From: Clostridia bacterium
Lineage (GTDB): Bacteria; Bacillota; Clostridia; Oscillospirales; CAG-272
NCBI GenBank assembly: GCA_017461475.1
Contig: JAFTXX010000021.1
Span: 62,001 to 126,000, forward strand
Direction of reading: 5' to 3'
Length of the DNA: 64,000 nucleotides
The notes beneath the pieces were generated by a model. It was not told the origin of the DNA and made no database searches. It was given only the letters and a program-made list of their open reading frames with translations. A program made the translations under genes and the position numbers. This document shows positions 26,354-33,280 of the stretch, one piece after another; within the stretch, counting starts at the first letter, position 1; each line of letters opens with the position of its first letter.

Positions 26354-27985
26354 CTAAAGATTTATATAGCCGAGCAGGTATTCCCCGCGGTTGTTCTTTT
26401 TATCATAATCTGCATACACCGCTCTGTCGCTGTGATACAAAATAGCAATACTTCTGCGCACATTAGGCTTTTCGGCGGTATGCTCATCGAAATTGAGTCG
26501 TTTTTTAATTTCCAAAAAGCGAGAATCAGCACGGTATAACGACTTAGGCAATCCTTTTGAAGAATTAGTAGCAAGTCTGTCGCAAACCATCGCATCACGA
26601 ATTTCTTCAATCATATGCGGCAAGCGTTTACATAAAAACAAATATATGGCGTCTGTCATATCGTCAAGTCCGCGAATATTTCGGATTACATTTCCGCATT
26701 CGAAAAAGAAATGATAAGCGCTATCAAACCGCGGTAAGCAAAGCGCAAGCATTCTCCTAAACCTGCCGCTGTTGTGTAACCTATCTACTGCGTTTTCGGT
26801 AATTTTCAGCATTAAGATTTCATCACGCGAAAGCCATGGAGTTTCGTACACCTCATACGGCGGCTCGTTTGAATATGCGAACCCATATTCTGTAGCCCTA
26901 TACTCAAGTTCTGTACCGTGCAAAATCTTTAAGAAACCAAGTTGAAGCATATCAGCACCAAGTTCATAAGCCTGATTAAAACTGTCAACGAAACTGTCAT
27001 AATTCTCATACGGCAAACCCGCAATCAGGTCAGTATGAATATGCGCGTTTCCAAGTTCGACGAGTTGACTTATTCGATGCCTCAACGTAGCATTGTCAGT
27101 TTTTCTATGAATTGCTTTAATAGTTTCGAAATTAAAACTCTGTATTCCAACCTCAAACTGAAAAAGACCTTCAGGGGCAGATTTTAGCAGCGCAATGGTC
27201 TCATCGTCCAGAAGATCTCCCGAAAGTTCAAAGTGAACGCAAACATCATCGGGAAAAGCCTTACCGCTATTTTCAATTATGAATGACAGTATTTCTAAAG
27301 CACGGCGACGGTTGGCATTAAACGTGCGGTCAACAAATTTAATGGTCTTTGTACCACTTTGCGCGAGTTTTATCAGATTCTCCTTGACATATTGCATATC
27401 AAAGAACCGCACACCTTCTTGGCGTCCGGAAAGACAATACGCGCACGAATACGGACATCCCCGGCTGCTCTCAAAATATGAAATTCTGCCGTTAAGCATG
27501 GTGAAATATTCTTCGGTATAAGGTGACTTAGGCGTTCCGATGCCGATATACGGCATTGCAAGCTTTTCTCTGCTTGAAACACCCTTATCGGGAAATTCTT
27601 CACCGCAAAGCAAATAGTTGCAAAGGTTGCGGAACGGTTCTTCGCCTTCGCCGCAAATTACATAATCAACGGCATTACATATATTAAGCACTTCTGCCGA
27701 ATTGTACGATACCTCAGGACCGCCGAAAATAATACATGTGTTCTTCGAAACTTCTTTAATCCGTTTTGCAAGTTTATAAGCAAACCCAACATTCCAAATA
27801 TAAACGCTGACTGCTAAAATCTTAGGTCGGCGCGACAGAACATCTAAAGCAACTGTTTCGATATCTTCATTTACGGTATGTTCTAATACAGAGGCATCAA
27901 AATCTTCTATTTCCGATTTCAAATACCAAGGCGCAAGCGAGGAATGAATATACTTTGAATTAAGTGCTAAAATTATTATATCCAT
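26354..27985 (-). CDS. B12-binding radical SAM protein
   Basis: A 543-residue enzyme. The N-terminal cobalamin-binding-like domain has the IFGGPEVSYNS segment, and the radical SAM core binds its 4Fe-4S cluster through RGCPYSCAYCLSG (about residue 175). It continues through ELSGDLLDDETIALL and DLIAGLPYENYDSF, with a C-terminal extension (DUF4080 type) from about residue 370. The N-terminal domain lacks an obvious DxHxxG, so cobalamin may bind base-off without a histidine ligand or not at all. The reaction is unknown. It heads an operon with the ECF S component, HAD phosphatase and peptidase. Confidence 0.88.
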   Translation of the reverse strand: MDIIILALNSKYIHSSLAPWYLKSEIEDFDASVLEHTVNEDIETVALDVLSRRPKILAVSVYIWNVGFAYKLAKRIKEVSKNTCIIFGGPEVSYNSAEVLNICNAVDYVICGEGEEPFRNLCNYLLCGEEFPDKGVSSREKLAMPYIGIGTPKSPYTEEYFTMLNGRISYFESSRGCPYSCAYCLSGRQEGVRFFDMQYVKENLIKLAQSGTKTIKFVDRTFNANRRRALEILSFIIENSGKAFPDDVCVHFELSGDLLDDETIALLKSAPEGLFQFEVGIQSFNFETIKAIHRKTDNATLRHRISQLVELGNAHIHTDLIAGLPYENYDSFVDSFNQAYELGADMLQLGFLKILHGTELEYRATEYGFAYSNEPPYEVYETPWLSRDEILMLKITENAVDRLHNSGRFRRMLALCLPRFDSAYHFFFECGNVIRNIRGLDDMTDAIYLFLCKRLPHMIEEIRDAMVCDRLATNSSKGLPKSLYRADSRFLEIKKRLNFDEHTAEKPNVRRSIAILYHSDRAVYADYDKKNNRGEYLLGYINL

Positions 27986-28007
27986 CTGTTCACCGCCTTT
28001 GATTCAA

Positions 28008-28036
28008 ATAATAGCACAAGGAACCGCTAAAATCAA
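28008..28036 (-). promoter_or_regulatory. Promoter of the radical SAM/ECF/HAD/peptidase operon
   Basis: Minus strand TTGATT (28031-28036), 17-bp spacer, TATTAT (28008-28013) with extended -10 TGC. It lies downstream of the RNA terminator at 28086-28131, so the operon does not depend on transcription through that RNA. Confidence 0.7.
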
Positions 28037-28079
28037 TACATCTCTGTTGCTTTTGATGTAAAAATTAAGTAAAGAATAT

Positions 28080-28413
28080 ATAAAAGAAATGACCTCTGAT
28101 TGCTTTATACACCGCAACCAGAGGTCATTTCTCTTCACTCTTGATATCTAGCATCTTTCTTTATCCTCTCTTTCTCAAATTTCCTTTTACTGCATTTTCC
28201 TTTAGCGAATTTCTACTCACTATTTTATGCAACAAAGGTTAAACTGCAACTTCCTTTTCAAACCTGATTATGATTTAAACTTACTTTATCTTTGACTCCT
28301 CCAACTCCACACTTAAGACCAACACCGCTACTTTTTTAGTTCAAATCACATCGCGTCTGTATCAGAAAGTTTTTAGCTCTTACTTGTACATCGGACTGTA
28401 CCTTCCTTTCTTC
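28080..28413 (-). ncRNA. Candidate structured non-coding RNA of about 330 nt
   Basis: This fills most of a 620-base stretch without a gene. It has its own extended -10 promoter upstream and a strong 18-bp terminator at the end. Every ATG, GTG or TTG I followed runs into a stop within a few codons, so it is not protein-coding. A 13-bp helix, including two G-U pairs, joins 28338-28350 to 28269-28281 across about 56 nt. A small 5' stem (GTACA with TGTAC) lies near 28383-28400. The transcript is purine-rich, with several AAGGAA or GGAGG segments. It does not match RNase P, tmRNA, 6S, SRP RNA, T-box, cobalamin or SAM riboswitch signatures as I remember them. The identity is unknown. Confidence 0.6.
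28086..28131 (-). terminator. Terminator of the candidate RNA
   Basis: Eighteen-base arms (28086-28103 and 28114-28131) pair with a single G-U, around a 10-nt loop. On the minus strand the stem is followed by TTTTATATATT. No gene ends just upstream of it on the minus strand, which is why I read it as the 3' end of an RNA gene. Confidence 0.85.
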
Positions 28414-28419
28414 ACCTAT

Positions 28420-28449
28420 AGTGTAGCATATCCGAACATGATTTTTCAA
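28420..28449 (-). promoter_or_regulatory. Promoter of the candidate RNA
   Basis: Minus strand TTGAAA (28444-28449), 18-bp spacer, TACACT (28420-28425), with TGC directly before the -10 (extended -10). The start would be near 28413. Between here and thiN (28450-28537) there is one further small inverted repeat (CCGCTTT and AAAGCGG, 28475-28494) and no gene. Confidence 0.6.
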
Positions 28450-28537
28450 TTGACATTTTAGAAAAACTTTCATACCGCTTTTTGTTCAAAGCGGAGAAAA
28501 AGAGTAAAAGGTATTTTCAAACGATACTTATGTGTGA

Positions 28538-28543
28538 TATAAT
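28538..28543 (+). promoter_or_regulatory. Extended -10 promoter of thiN
   Basis: TATAAT preceded by TGA gives an extended -10; the -35 region (TTTCAA at 17 bp) is poor. Transcription would start near 28550. Confidence 0.6.
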
Positions 28544-28560
28544 AAATATGTTGTGATGTT

Positions 28561-28588
28561 AACAAGCCGTGACCATGGCTTGTTTTTT
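28561..28588 (+). terminator. Terminator-like hairpin in the thiN leader
   Basis: AACAAGCC and GGCTTGTT form 8-bp arms followed directly by a run of T, about 10 nt after the predicted start and 20 nt before the thiN ATG. It looks like an intrinsic terminator or attenuator, but there is no room for a TPP riboswitch aptamer. Confidence 0.6.
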
Positions 28589-28607
28589 ACATGTATACGA
28601 GGTAATT

Positions 28608-29219
28608 ATGAAAAATGCTCTGATTATCACTGGCGGGTATCTGAATTTTGAGAGAATTAATGTTTCCGCCGACGAATATGATATCGTTATTGCCGCTGAC
28701 AGCGGATATCTTTCGGCGGCAAAACTGCACATAGCACCTGACATAATCGTAGGCGACTTTGATTCTGCGGTTCGCCCCAATACAAATGCCGAAATTATCA
28801 CAGTACCTGCGGAAAAAGATGATACCGATACCATGCTTGCATGCTCTATTGCAATCAAGCGCGGTGCTGCCGAACTTTTAATATTGGGCGGAACAGGCGG
28901 TCGTGCTGACCATTTTTTATCAAATTTATTTTTGCTTGAAACTTTTCGCGAACAAAATATATTTGCCACTCTTACCGATGGCGAAAATATTTTGCGCGTT
29001 TTACAAAACGAAACTGTCACAATAGAAAATCGCGGCGGATATTTTTCATTGTTCGCACTTGATGAATGTACAGTGACCTTGACCGACTGTAAATATCCTC
29101 TTAATGAGTTTACCTTGCCGCACTCTAATCCGTCCTTTGCTGTCAGCAACGAAGTTGTGGGTGAAAAAGCAACCGTCACCGTAAAAGGCAAAGCCATTCT
29201 GTGTGAGAGTGTAAAATAA
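28608..29219 (+). CDS. thiN: Thiamine pyrophosphokinase
   Basis: A 203-residue enzyme that converts thiamine and ATP to thiamine diphosphate. The family motifs IIVGDFDS, KDDTDTMLA and GGTGGRADHFLSN lie at the expected spacing in the N-terminal catalytic domain, and the short C-terminal beta domain follows. I use the ATG with GAGG 6-7 nt upstream; a frame starting at 28569 would lie inside the leader hairpin. In many Firmicutes this gene follows rpe and rsgA; here it stands alone. Confidence 0.93.
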   Translation: MKNALIITGGYLNFERINVSADEYDIVIAADSGYLSAAKLHIAPDIIVGDFDSAVRPNTNAEIITVPAEKDDTDTMLACSIAIKRGAAELLILGGTGGRADHFLSNLFLLETFREQNIFATLTDGENILRVLQNETVTIENRGGYFSLFALDECTVTLTDCKYPLNEFTLPHSNPSFAVSNEVVGEKATVTVKGKAILCESVK

Positions 29220-29239
29220 GCCGACTCGGTCGGCTTATT
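29215..29239. terminator. Terminator of thiN (shared with the SodC-like gene)
   Basis: AATAAGCCGAC and GTCGGCTTATT are perfect 11-bp arms around a 3-nt loop, followed by TTTTTATT on the plus strand. The left arm covers the thiN stop. Confidence 0.88.
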
Positions 29240-29241
29240 TT

Positions 29242-29718
29242 TTATTGTATCACTCCACAAGCGATTTTTTCGCCTGAGTTTCCCGACGGTTGCGTTGTGA
29301 AATCATCGACACCGCCATGTATAATAACTGTCTTTCCGACAATTTCCCGCACTGTGAAACGGTTTGTCAAAACCGAACCCATTGCTACACCGTCTGCAGA
29401 AAACAACGGTGGCAAGTCACCCGCATGATACGGATGCTCGCATCCGCTTGGGTTATAGTGCATGCCTGACATTGGAAAAGCTGATTTTTCGCTTCGTCCC
29501 TCGCAGGAATCACCGTCATGTATGTGCATAGCAAATATCGGCGTTTTGCATGGCGCTTCTCCGCGCGGCAACCCTGTAACCGAAGTAACTACATACACTC
29601 CGCTGTCGGTTTGATAAAATCTAACCAATCCGCGTATTCCCGGATATGCCGCAGAGCCTTTTATAATGGCTACGGCATCAACGTTTTCAAATTCTTCATC
29701 ATCATAACGAATATACAT
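29242..29718 (-). CDS. Cu/Zn superoxide dismutase-family protein
   Basis: A 158-residue SodC-like protein without a signal peptide. Copper ligands are expected in AMHIHDGDSC, and the copper/zinc region reads HYNPSGCEHPYHAGDLPPL, shorter than the classical zinc loop but with all the histidines and the aspartate. The C-terminal motif IIHGGVDDFTTQPSG then GEKIACGVI is typical. A cytoplasmic location is unusual for SodC. It could be active or could serve copper handling. The start is the ATG, not the GTG three codons earlier; its GGGTG site lies in a terminator stem. Confidence 0.88.
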   Translation of the reverse strand: MYIRYDDEEFENVDAVAIIKGSAAYPGIRGLVRFYQTDSGVYVVTSVTGLPRGEAPCKTPIFAMHIHDGDSCEGRSEKSAFPMSGMHYNPSGCEHPYHAGDLPPLFSADGVAMGSVLTNRFTVREIVGKTVIIHGGVDDFTTQPSGNSGEKIACGVIQ

Positions 29719-29719
29719 A

Positions 29720-29760
29720 AAAAACACCCTGTATCAGCATACGCTTTACAGAGTGTTTTT
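29720..29760 (-). terminator. Terminator between the SLH gene and the SodC-like gene
   Basis: Fourteen-base arms (29720-29733, 29747-29760) pair with one mismatch and are followed by T's on the minus strand. The 3' arm contains the GGGTG ribosome-binding site of the SodC-like gene, so a read-through transcript would have that site buried in the hairpin. Confidence 0.7.
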
Positions 29761-29766
29761 GTTATT

Positions 29767-31017
29767 CTACTTATCTTCTATTACATTATACAGCATTTGC
29801 ACAGTCTGTGCGCGGCTTAAAACCGCAGACGGAGCAATCACGCCTTCGCCGTCACCGTTGAAAACGCCGGCGCTTGTAAGCGCATATACGGCACTTTTTG
29901 CCCATGTGGGGATAGCACCGTCATCGGCAAAAGTTGTAACATACTCGCCTTCTTCGAGTCCGAGAATGTTATTGATAACTACCGCCGCCTCAGCTTTTGT
30001 GATATTACCCTTAGGGTCAAAATACATCACGCCGTCCGCTTCTTTGCCGATTATATATCCCATACGCTGTGCAGTTGCGACATAGGGACGATATTTTACA
30101 TCGATTGAAGAATTATCGGCAAAGGAACTGTTGCTGTCGATAAGTGTGGTTACATCCATAGCTTTCATTACCATGGCTACAAACTCTTCGCGCGTCACAC
30201 TGTCATCCGGACAAAATACCATACCGTCCTGATAATTTACAACTTCAACTGCGCCCATCTCGTATAAGCAAATCGCCGCATTTTCGCACCAATGTCCCGC
30301 GGTGTCTATAAAGAACACACCATTTTTTTCGACATTCACATTAACAGTCTGCACAGAAGAATAATTACCATACTCATCGCGCGCAACTACAACAAACTCA
30401 TCATCACCGACGTATCCGCTTGTGGGGGTGTATTTGTAGCTGCCGTATGAGGTATTAGTAACAGTCAACGTTCCGTGCTTGGGATATGATACTATCTGCA
30501 AATCAGTAACATCTCCTTCGGGGTCGCTTGCACGCACACTTCCGTATAAAGATACATTATTGTAAGTGCTGACGCTGCAACTGTCCTCGGCAAATGTCGG
30601 AGCATAATTTACTTCATCTAAAATTTTAACAACACACGGTACTTCCGTCCCGTCGCAACTGAATACAAGTTCTGCGCTGAAAACCTCTTCAGTAGCAGGA
30701 ACAAAACGCAAAACCGACAGATAATCTCTGCCAATAGTTTGACCTTCTGTGACATTCAGCGTTCCTAATTTCAAAACACCGCATGTCGCCGATGGGAGTT
30801 CTTCCACTGTTACCGTATCAATTTCGGTAACTCCTAAGCATTTCATAAAATCTCGCTCAGAAAAATAAATGTCATTGTAAACCAAACCACTTTTAATCAT
30901 TGTATTCTTTTTTGCAATAATGTTAAGAGCCGGCGAAACTATAGAAGATGCCGCAGAAGCAAGCGCCAACATTAATGCCAAAAGCATACAAAGTGATATT
31001 GTAAATATCTTTTTCAT
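29767..31017 (-). CDS. Secreted SLH-domain protein with an Ig/cadherin-like domain
   Basis: A 416-residue exported protein. Residues 1-25 form a signal peptide (KKIFTISLCMLLALMLALAS). A central domain ending in DEFVVVARDEYGNYSSVQTVNVNV is an Ig/cadherin-like repeat, introduced by GSVRASDPEGDVTDLQIVSY. Three S-layer homology repeats (about 230-416) start at FIDTAGHWCENAAICLYEMG, FADNSSIDVKYRPYVATAQR and FADDGAIPTWAKSAVYALTS, so it should be anchored to secondary cell-wall polymers. AAAGGAG precedes the ATG. The N-terminal 150 residues match nothing I recognise. Confidence 0.88.
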   Translation of the reverse strand: MKKIFTISLCMLLALMLALASAASSIVSPALNIIAKKNTMIKSGLVYNDIYFSERDFMKCLGVTEIDTVTVEELPSATCGVLKLGTLNVTEGQTIGRDYLSVLRFVPATEEVFSAELVFSCDGTEVPCVVKILDEVNYAPTFAEDSCSVSTYNNVSLYGSVRASDPEGDVTDLQIVSYPKHGTLTVTNTSYGSYKYTPTSGYVGDDEFVVVARDEYGNYSSVQTVNVNVEKNGVFFIDTAGHWCENAAICLYEMGAVEVVNYQDGMVFCPDDSVTREEFVAMVMKAMDVTTLIDSNSSFADNSSIDVKYRPYVATAQRMGYIIGKEADGVMYFDPKGNITKAEAAVVINNILGLEEGEYVTTFADDGAIPTWAKSAVYALTSAGVFNGDGEGVIAPSAVLSRAQTVQMLYNVIEDK

Positions 31018-31073
31018 TGATTTTCTCCTTTCAAAATCATATGTTCGTGTTCAGTTTTTCCAAACGGATATTT

Positions 31074-31098
31074 TTTATACAAAAATGTCCCAAATATC
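31074..31098 (-). promoter_or_regulatory. Possible promoter of the SLH gene
   Basis: Minus strand TATAAA (31074-31079) with TTTGAT about 16 bp upstream. The -35 is poor. It lies in the divergent region shared with cotJA. Confidence 0.35.
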
Positions 31099-31106
31099 AA
31101 ACTTTG

Positions 31107-31133
31107 CATAGAATATAAATGAGCGCACGCTCA
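31107..31133 (+). promoter_or_regulatory. Candidate sporulation-type -10 and palindrome upstream of cotJA
   Basis: CATAGAAT (31107-31114) fits the CATAnAnT -10 of sigma-E promoters, and CATAGAATA also fits the sigma-K CATAnnnTA form. I find no matching -35. A 14-nt palindrome, TGAGCG-CA-CGCTCA (31120-31133), lies at the predicted start site. Confidence 0.35.
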
Positions 31134-31161
31134 CAAATAATGAAAGGTCGAAATTCAATAA

Positions 31162-31506
31162 ATGTACAACAGAATGAATCAAAGCCGTGGTATGACTTCA
31201 CGGCAACGACTTGAATTAGAGACGCACGGGCGGATGCTAAGCAGACACAATGCCACGTGTACGTCTTGCGGCGAAAACCGTACCGAATCAAACTCTAAAA
31301 ATATGAATAGCCATTGCGATGATTGCCATTGCGGCGACTATTCAAACAATGACTTCAATTATTCTCTTGCAATGGTCTATTCACCTGAGCAGGAATGGCA
31401 AAACCTCTATTGCGAAGAAGAAGGCTTTATGGCAGGAACCATTTTCAAAGAACTAGACAAACCGTTTTACGGTGCAAAATGTATGGGAGGTAGTTGCCAT
31501 GAATAA
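31162..31506 (+). CDS. cotJA: Spore coat protein CotJA with Cys-rich N-terminal extension
   Basis: A 114-residue protein. The C-terminal half carries the CotJA segment LAMVYSPEQEWQNLYCEEEG followed by FMAGTIFKELDKPF. The N-terminal 60 residues are extra relative to the usual 70-82-residue CotJA, and contain CTSCGE and CDDCHCG (Cys33, 36, 52, 55, 57), which could bind metal or form cross-links in the coat. The ribosome-binding site (AAAGG, about 15 nt away) is poor; a later start would remove part of the extension. It overlaps cotJB by 8 nt. Confidence 0.85.
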   Translation: MYNRMNQSRGMTSRQRLELETHGRMLSRHNATCTSCGENRTESNSKNMNSHCDDCHCGDYSNNDFNYSLAMVYSPEQEWQNLYCEEEGFMAGTIFKELDKPFYGAKCMGGSCHE

Positions 31507-31777
31507 TATGAATAACATGAATTGCAACAACCGCACACAACTGCTTCGTAAGATTCAACATCACAGTTTTGCATTGGTAGAAGCTACGCTTTTCCTCGAC
31601 GGTCATCCAAACTGTCAAAGAGCACTCAAGTATTTTGCATGTCAGAAGGCCGCATACGATAAATATGTTGCTCAGTATGAGGAAACCTACGGTCCTCTTA
31701 CCCCGCACTCTGGTGCAGATGGTGATACTTGGAAATGGATACAAGGCCCTTGGCCTTGGGAAAGTGAGGCTAACTAA
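31499..31777 (+). CDS. cotJB: Spore coat protein CotJB
   Basis: A 92-residue protein with the CotJB features LLRKIQHHSFALVEATLFLD and HPNCQRALKYFACQKAAYDKY, ending WKWIQGPWPWE. GGGAGG lies 8 nt before the ATG, inside cotJA. It is encoded between CotJA and CotJC, its usual partners in the spore coat. Confidence 0.93.
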   Translation: MNNMNNMNCNNRTQLLRKIQHHSFALVEATLFLDGHPNCQRALKYFACQKAAYDKYVAQYEETYGPLTPHSGADGDTWKWIQGPWPWESEAN

Positions 31778-32413
31778 ATGTGGATATATGAGAAAAAACT
31801 GCAGTTCCCCGTCAAAATTAAAACGCCTGACCCGAGAGCTGCTAAAATCATAATCAGTCAACTGGGTGGTCCCGACGGTGAGATCGGGGCTTCGATGCGC
31901 TATCTCAACCAAAGATACGCCATGCCGTATGACGAAGTAGTCGGAATTTTGACTGATGTCGGGACCGAAGAGCTGGCACATGTAGAAATGATTTCGGCGA
32001 TACTTTTTCAACTTACAAGAAACCTTTCACCTGAGGAAATAAAGGCGTCCGGATTTGATACTTACTTTGTAGACCACACGACAGGTATCTACCCTGTCAG
32101 CGCTTCGGGCATGCCCTTCACCGCTACCTATTTCCAATCCAAAGGCGATGTAATAACCGACCTCACGGAAAACCTCGCTGCCGAACAAAAAGCCAGAACC
32201 ACTTATGACAACATCCTGCGTCTTGTTGACGACCCTGATGTTCGTGAACCCATCAAATTCCTTCGTGCACGCGAAGTCGTGCACTTCCAACGCTTCGGCG
32301 ACGCACTGCGTGTAACGCAAGACAATCTTGACTCAAAGAATTTCTATGCACACAACCCGTCCTTCGATAAATGCGGCAGAAAAATGCCGACACCTTACCG
32401 CAGAAACGGATAA
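31778..32413 (+). CDS. cotJC: Spore coat protein CotJC (manganese catalase-like)
   Basis: A 211-residue ferritin-like protein of the manganese catalase family. Metal ligands are expected in GTEELAHVEMI and in AREVVHFQRFGDAL, with a further glutamate in LAAEQKARTTYDN. Relatives may break down peroxide in the spore coat. The ATG follows the cotJB stop directly. It begins WIYEKKLQFPVKI, which is typical. Confidence 0.95.
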   Translation: MWIYEKKLQFPVKIKTPDPRAAKIIISQLGGPDGEIGASMRYLNQRYAMPYDEVVGILTDVGTEELAHVEMISAILFQLTRNLSPEEIKASGFDTYFVDHTTGIYPVSASGMPFTATYFQSKGDVITDLTENLAAEQKARTTYDNILRLVDDPDVREPIKFLRAREVVHFQRFGDALRVTQDNLDSKNFYAHNPSFDKCGRKMPTPYRRNG

Positions 32414-32424
32414 TATAAAATGAC

Positions 32425-32444
32425 AGCCGCCCATTCGGGCGGCT
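32425..32444. terminator. Terminator of the cotJ operon
   Basis: AGCCGCCC and GGGCGGCT around ATTC, followed by TGTTTAGTTT on the plus strand. The convergent kinase-like gene ends just beyond it. Confidence 0.85.
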
Positions 32445-32452
32445 TGTTTAGT

Positions 32453-32941
32453 TTACAAAACTACTGATTTTAAAAAATCTTCACTTTCTTTAGTACTTTT
32501 AAGAATAATAACTTTTTCTTTATACTTACTTAAAATTTTGCAGTATTCCTCTCTTCGTTTTTTATTTCTGCAACCGAACAGAACAAAACGAATAAATCTA
32601 AAACTTGTATCGTTTTTATGGCCTTCGTTTTTGCGGTTCTTTTTTCGTTTTATAACTCGAAACAAACATTGCAAACGCGGAAAAAACATCAAAACAATCA
32701 AATCGGCTTTTTCCAATCTTTTTTCTAAAAGAAGGTTAGTACCGTGCCCTTCTATTATCCAATTGTCTTGTTCCATAAAATCAGACACACTATTTATTGC
32801 TGTATTTTCATCTATAGGTTTCCAATCTTTTGTATATTGAACTAAATCAAGATGTAAAACAGGAAGTTTCAACGCGGCAGAAAGTTGCTCTGAAAGGTAG
32901 GTCTTTCCGCTCCCCGAATACCCCATTATCGCTATTTTCAT
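32453..32941 (-). CDS. P-loop nucleotide kinase-like protein (FlaR-like topology modulation family)
   Basis: A 162-residue protein with the Walker A motif GYSGSGKTYLSEQL at residues 7-20 and an adenylate-kinase-like core. The VLHLDLVQYTKDWKP and WIIEGHGTN segments match the group annotated as FlaR or DNA topology modulation proteins. The middle is very basic (KRKKNRKNEGHKND). AGGTGA is 8 nt from the chosen ATG. The substrate is unknown. It is the last gene of a three-gene operon. Confidence 0.75.
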   Translation of the reverse strand: MKIAIMGYSGSGKTYLSEQLSAALKLPVLHLDLVQYTKDWKPIDENTAINSVSDFMEQDNWIIEGHGTNLLLEKRLEKADLIVLMFFPRLQCLFRVIKRKKNRKNEGHKNDTSFRFIRFVLFGCRNKKRREEYCKILSKYKEKVIILKSTKESEDFLKSVVL

Positions 32942-32945
32942 ATGA

Positions 32946-33278
32946 CTATTCACCTATTAATCCAATAGAAATATCGAAATACTTTTCTTGAAAATCTACT
33001 TGCTTTTTTATTTCTTCAATTGTGTAATACACACCGTCCGGAGCGACAACCCACTTGTCTTCAACGTCGTCTTTTCTTTGTATAACCGCAATAACCTTCC
33101 CTACAAACTCACTTATAGGCTCATCTACGCCGAGGATATATGCGTCCTGCTCTTCTCCGTCAGGAGCAAAAATGCCTTCCACAAATCCGTAATTTATCGG
33201 ATAGTGCAAATCTTTATGCTCGGGATGATAACTCCCCAAAGGGCGGTCTACAATTACTTTCACAAAGTTCTGTAACAT
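32946..33278 (-). CDS. Short inorganic pyrophosphatase-like protein
   Basis: A 110-residue protein with recognisable parts of soluble family I pyrophosphatases: DLHYPINYGFVEGIF and DAYILGVDEP, then GKVIAVIQRKDDVEDKW. The full enzymes have about 170 residues or more, so this short form covers only the core. It occurs as a known short family in Clostridia; whether it hydrolyses pyrophosphate is uncertain. It starts 2 nt after the stop of the preceding metallopeptidase-like gene. Confidence 0.75.
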   Translation of the reverse strand: MLQNFVKVIVDRPLGSYHPEHKDLHYPINYGFVEGIFAPDGEEQDAYILGVDEPISEFVGKVIAVIQRKDDVEDKWVVAPDGVYYTIEEIKKQVDFQEKYFDISIGLIGE

Positions 33279-33280
33279 AT

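Noticed and set aside
28135..28165. Tiny reading frame of nine codons starting at ATGCTAGATATC on the minus strand
   Set aside because: It has a weak upstream GAGAGG motif but ends after nine codons in the terminator stem; nothing supports translation.
28133..28180. SAM-I riboswitch resemblance (ATCAAGAG) in the candidate RNA
   Set aside because: Only a short string matches, it sits next to the terminator rather than at the 5' end, and the conserved GGAGGGA and GAAGCC core parts are missing.
28060..28413. Cobalamin riboswitch before the B12-type radical SAM gene
   Set aside because: No B12-box-like sequence is present, and the operon has its own promoter downstream of the RNA terminator.
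29242..29718. SodC-like gene as a broken or truncated gene
   Set aside because: The zinc loop is short, but all metal-ligand motifs and the C-terminal GVI motif are in frame, so it appears intact.
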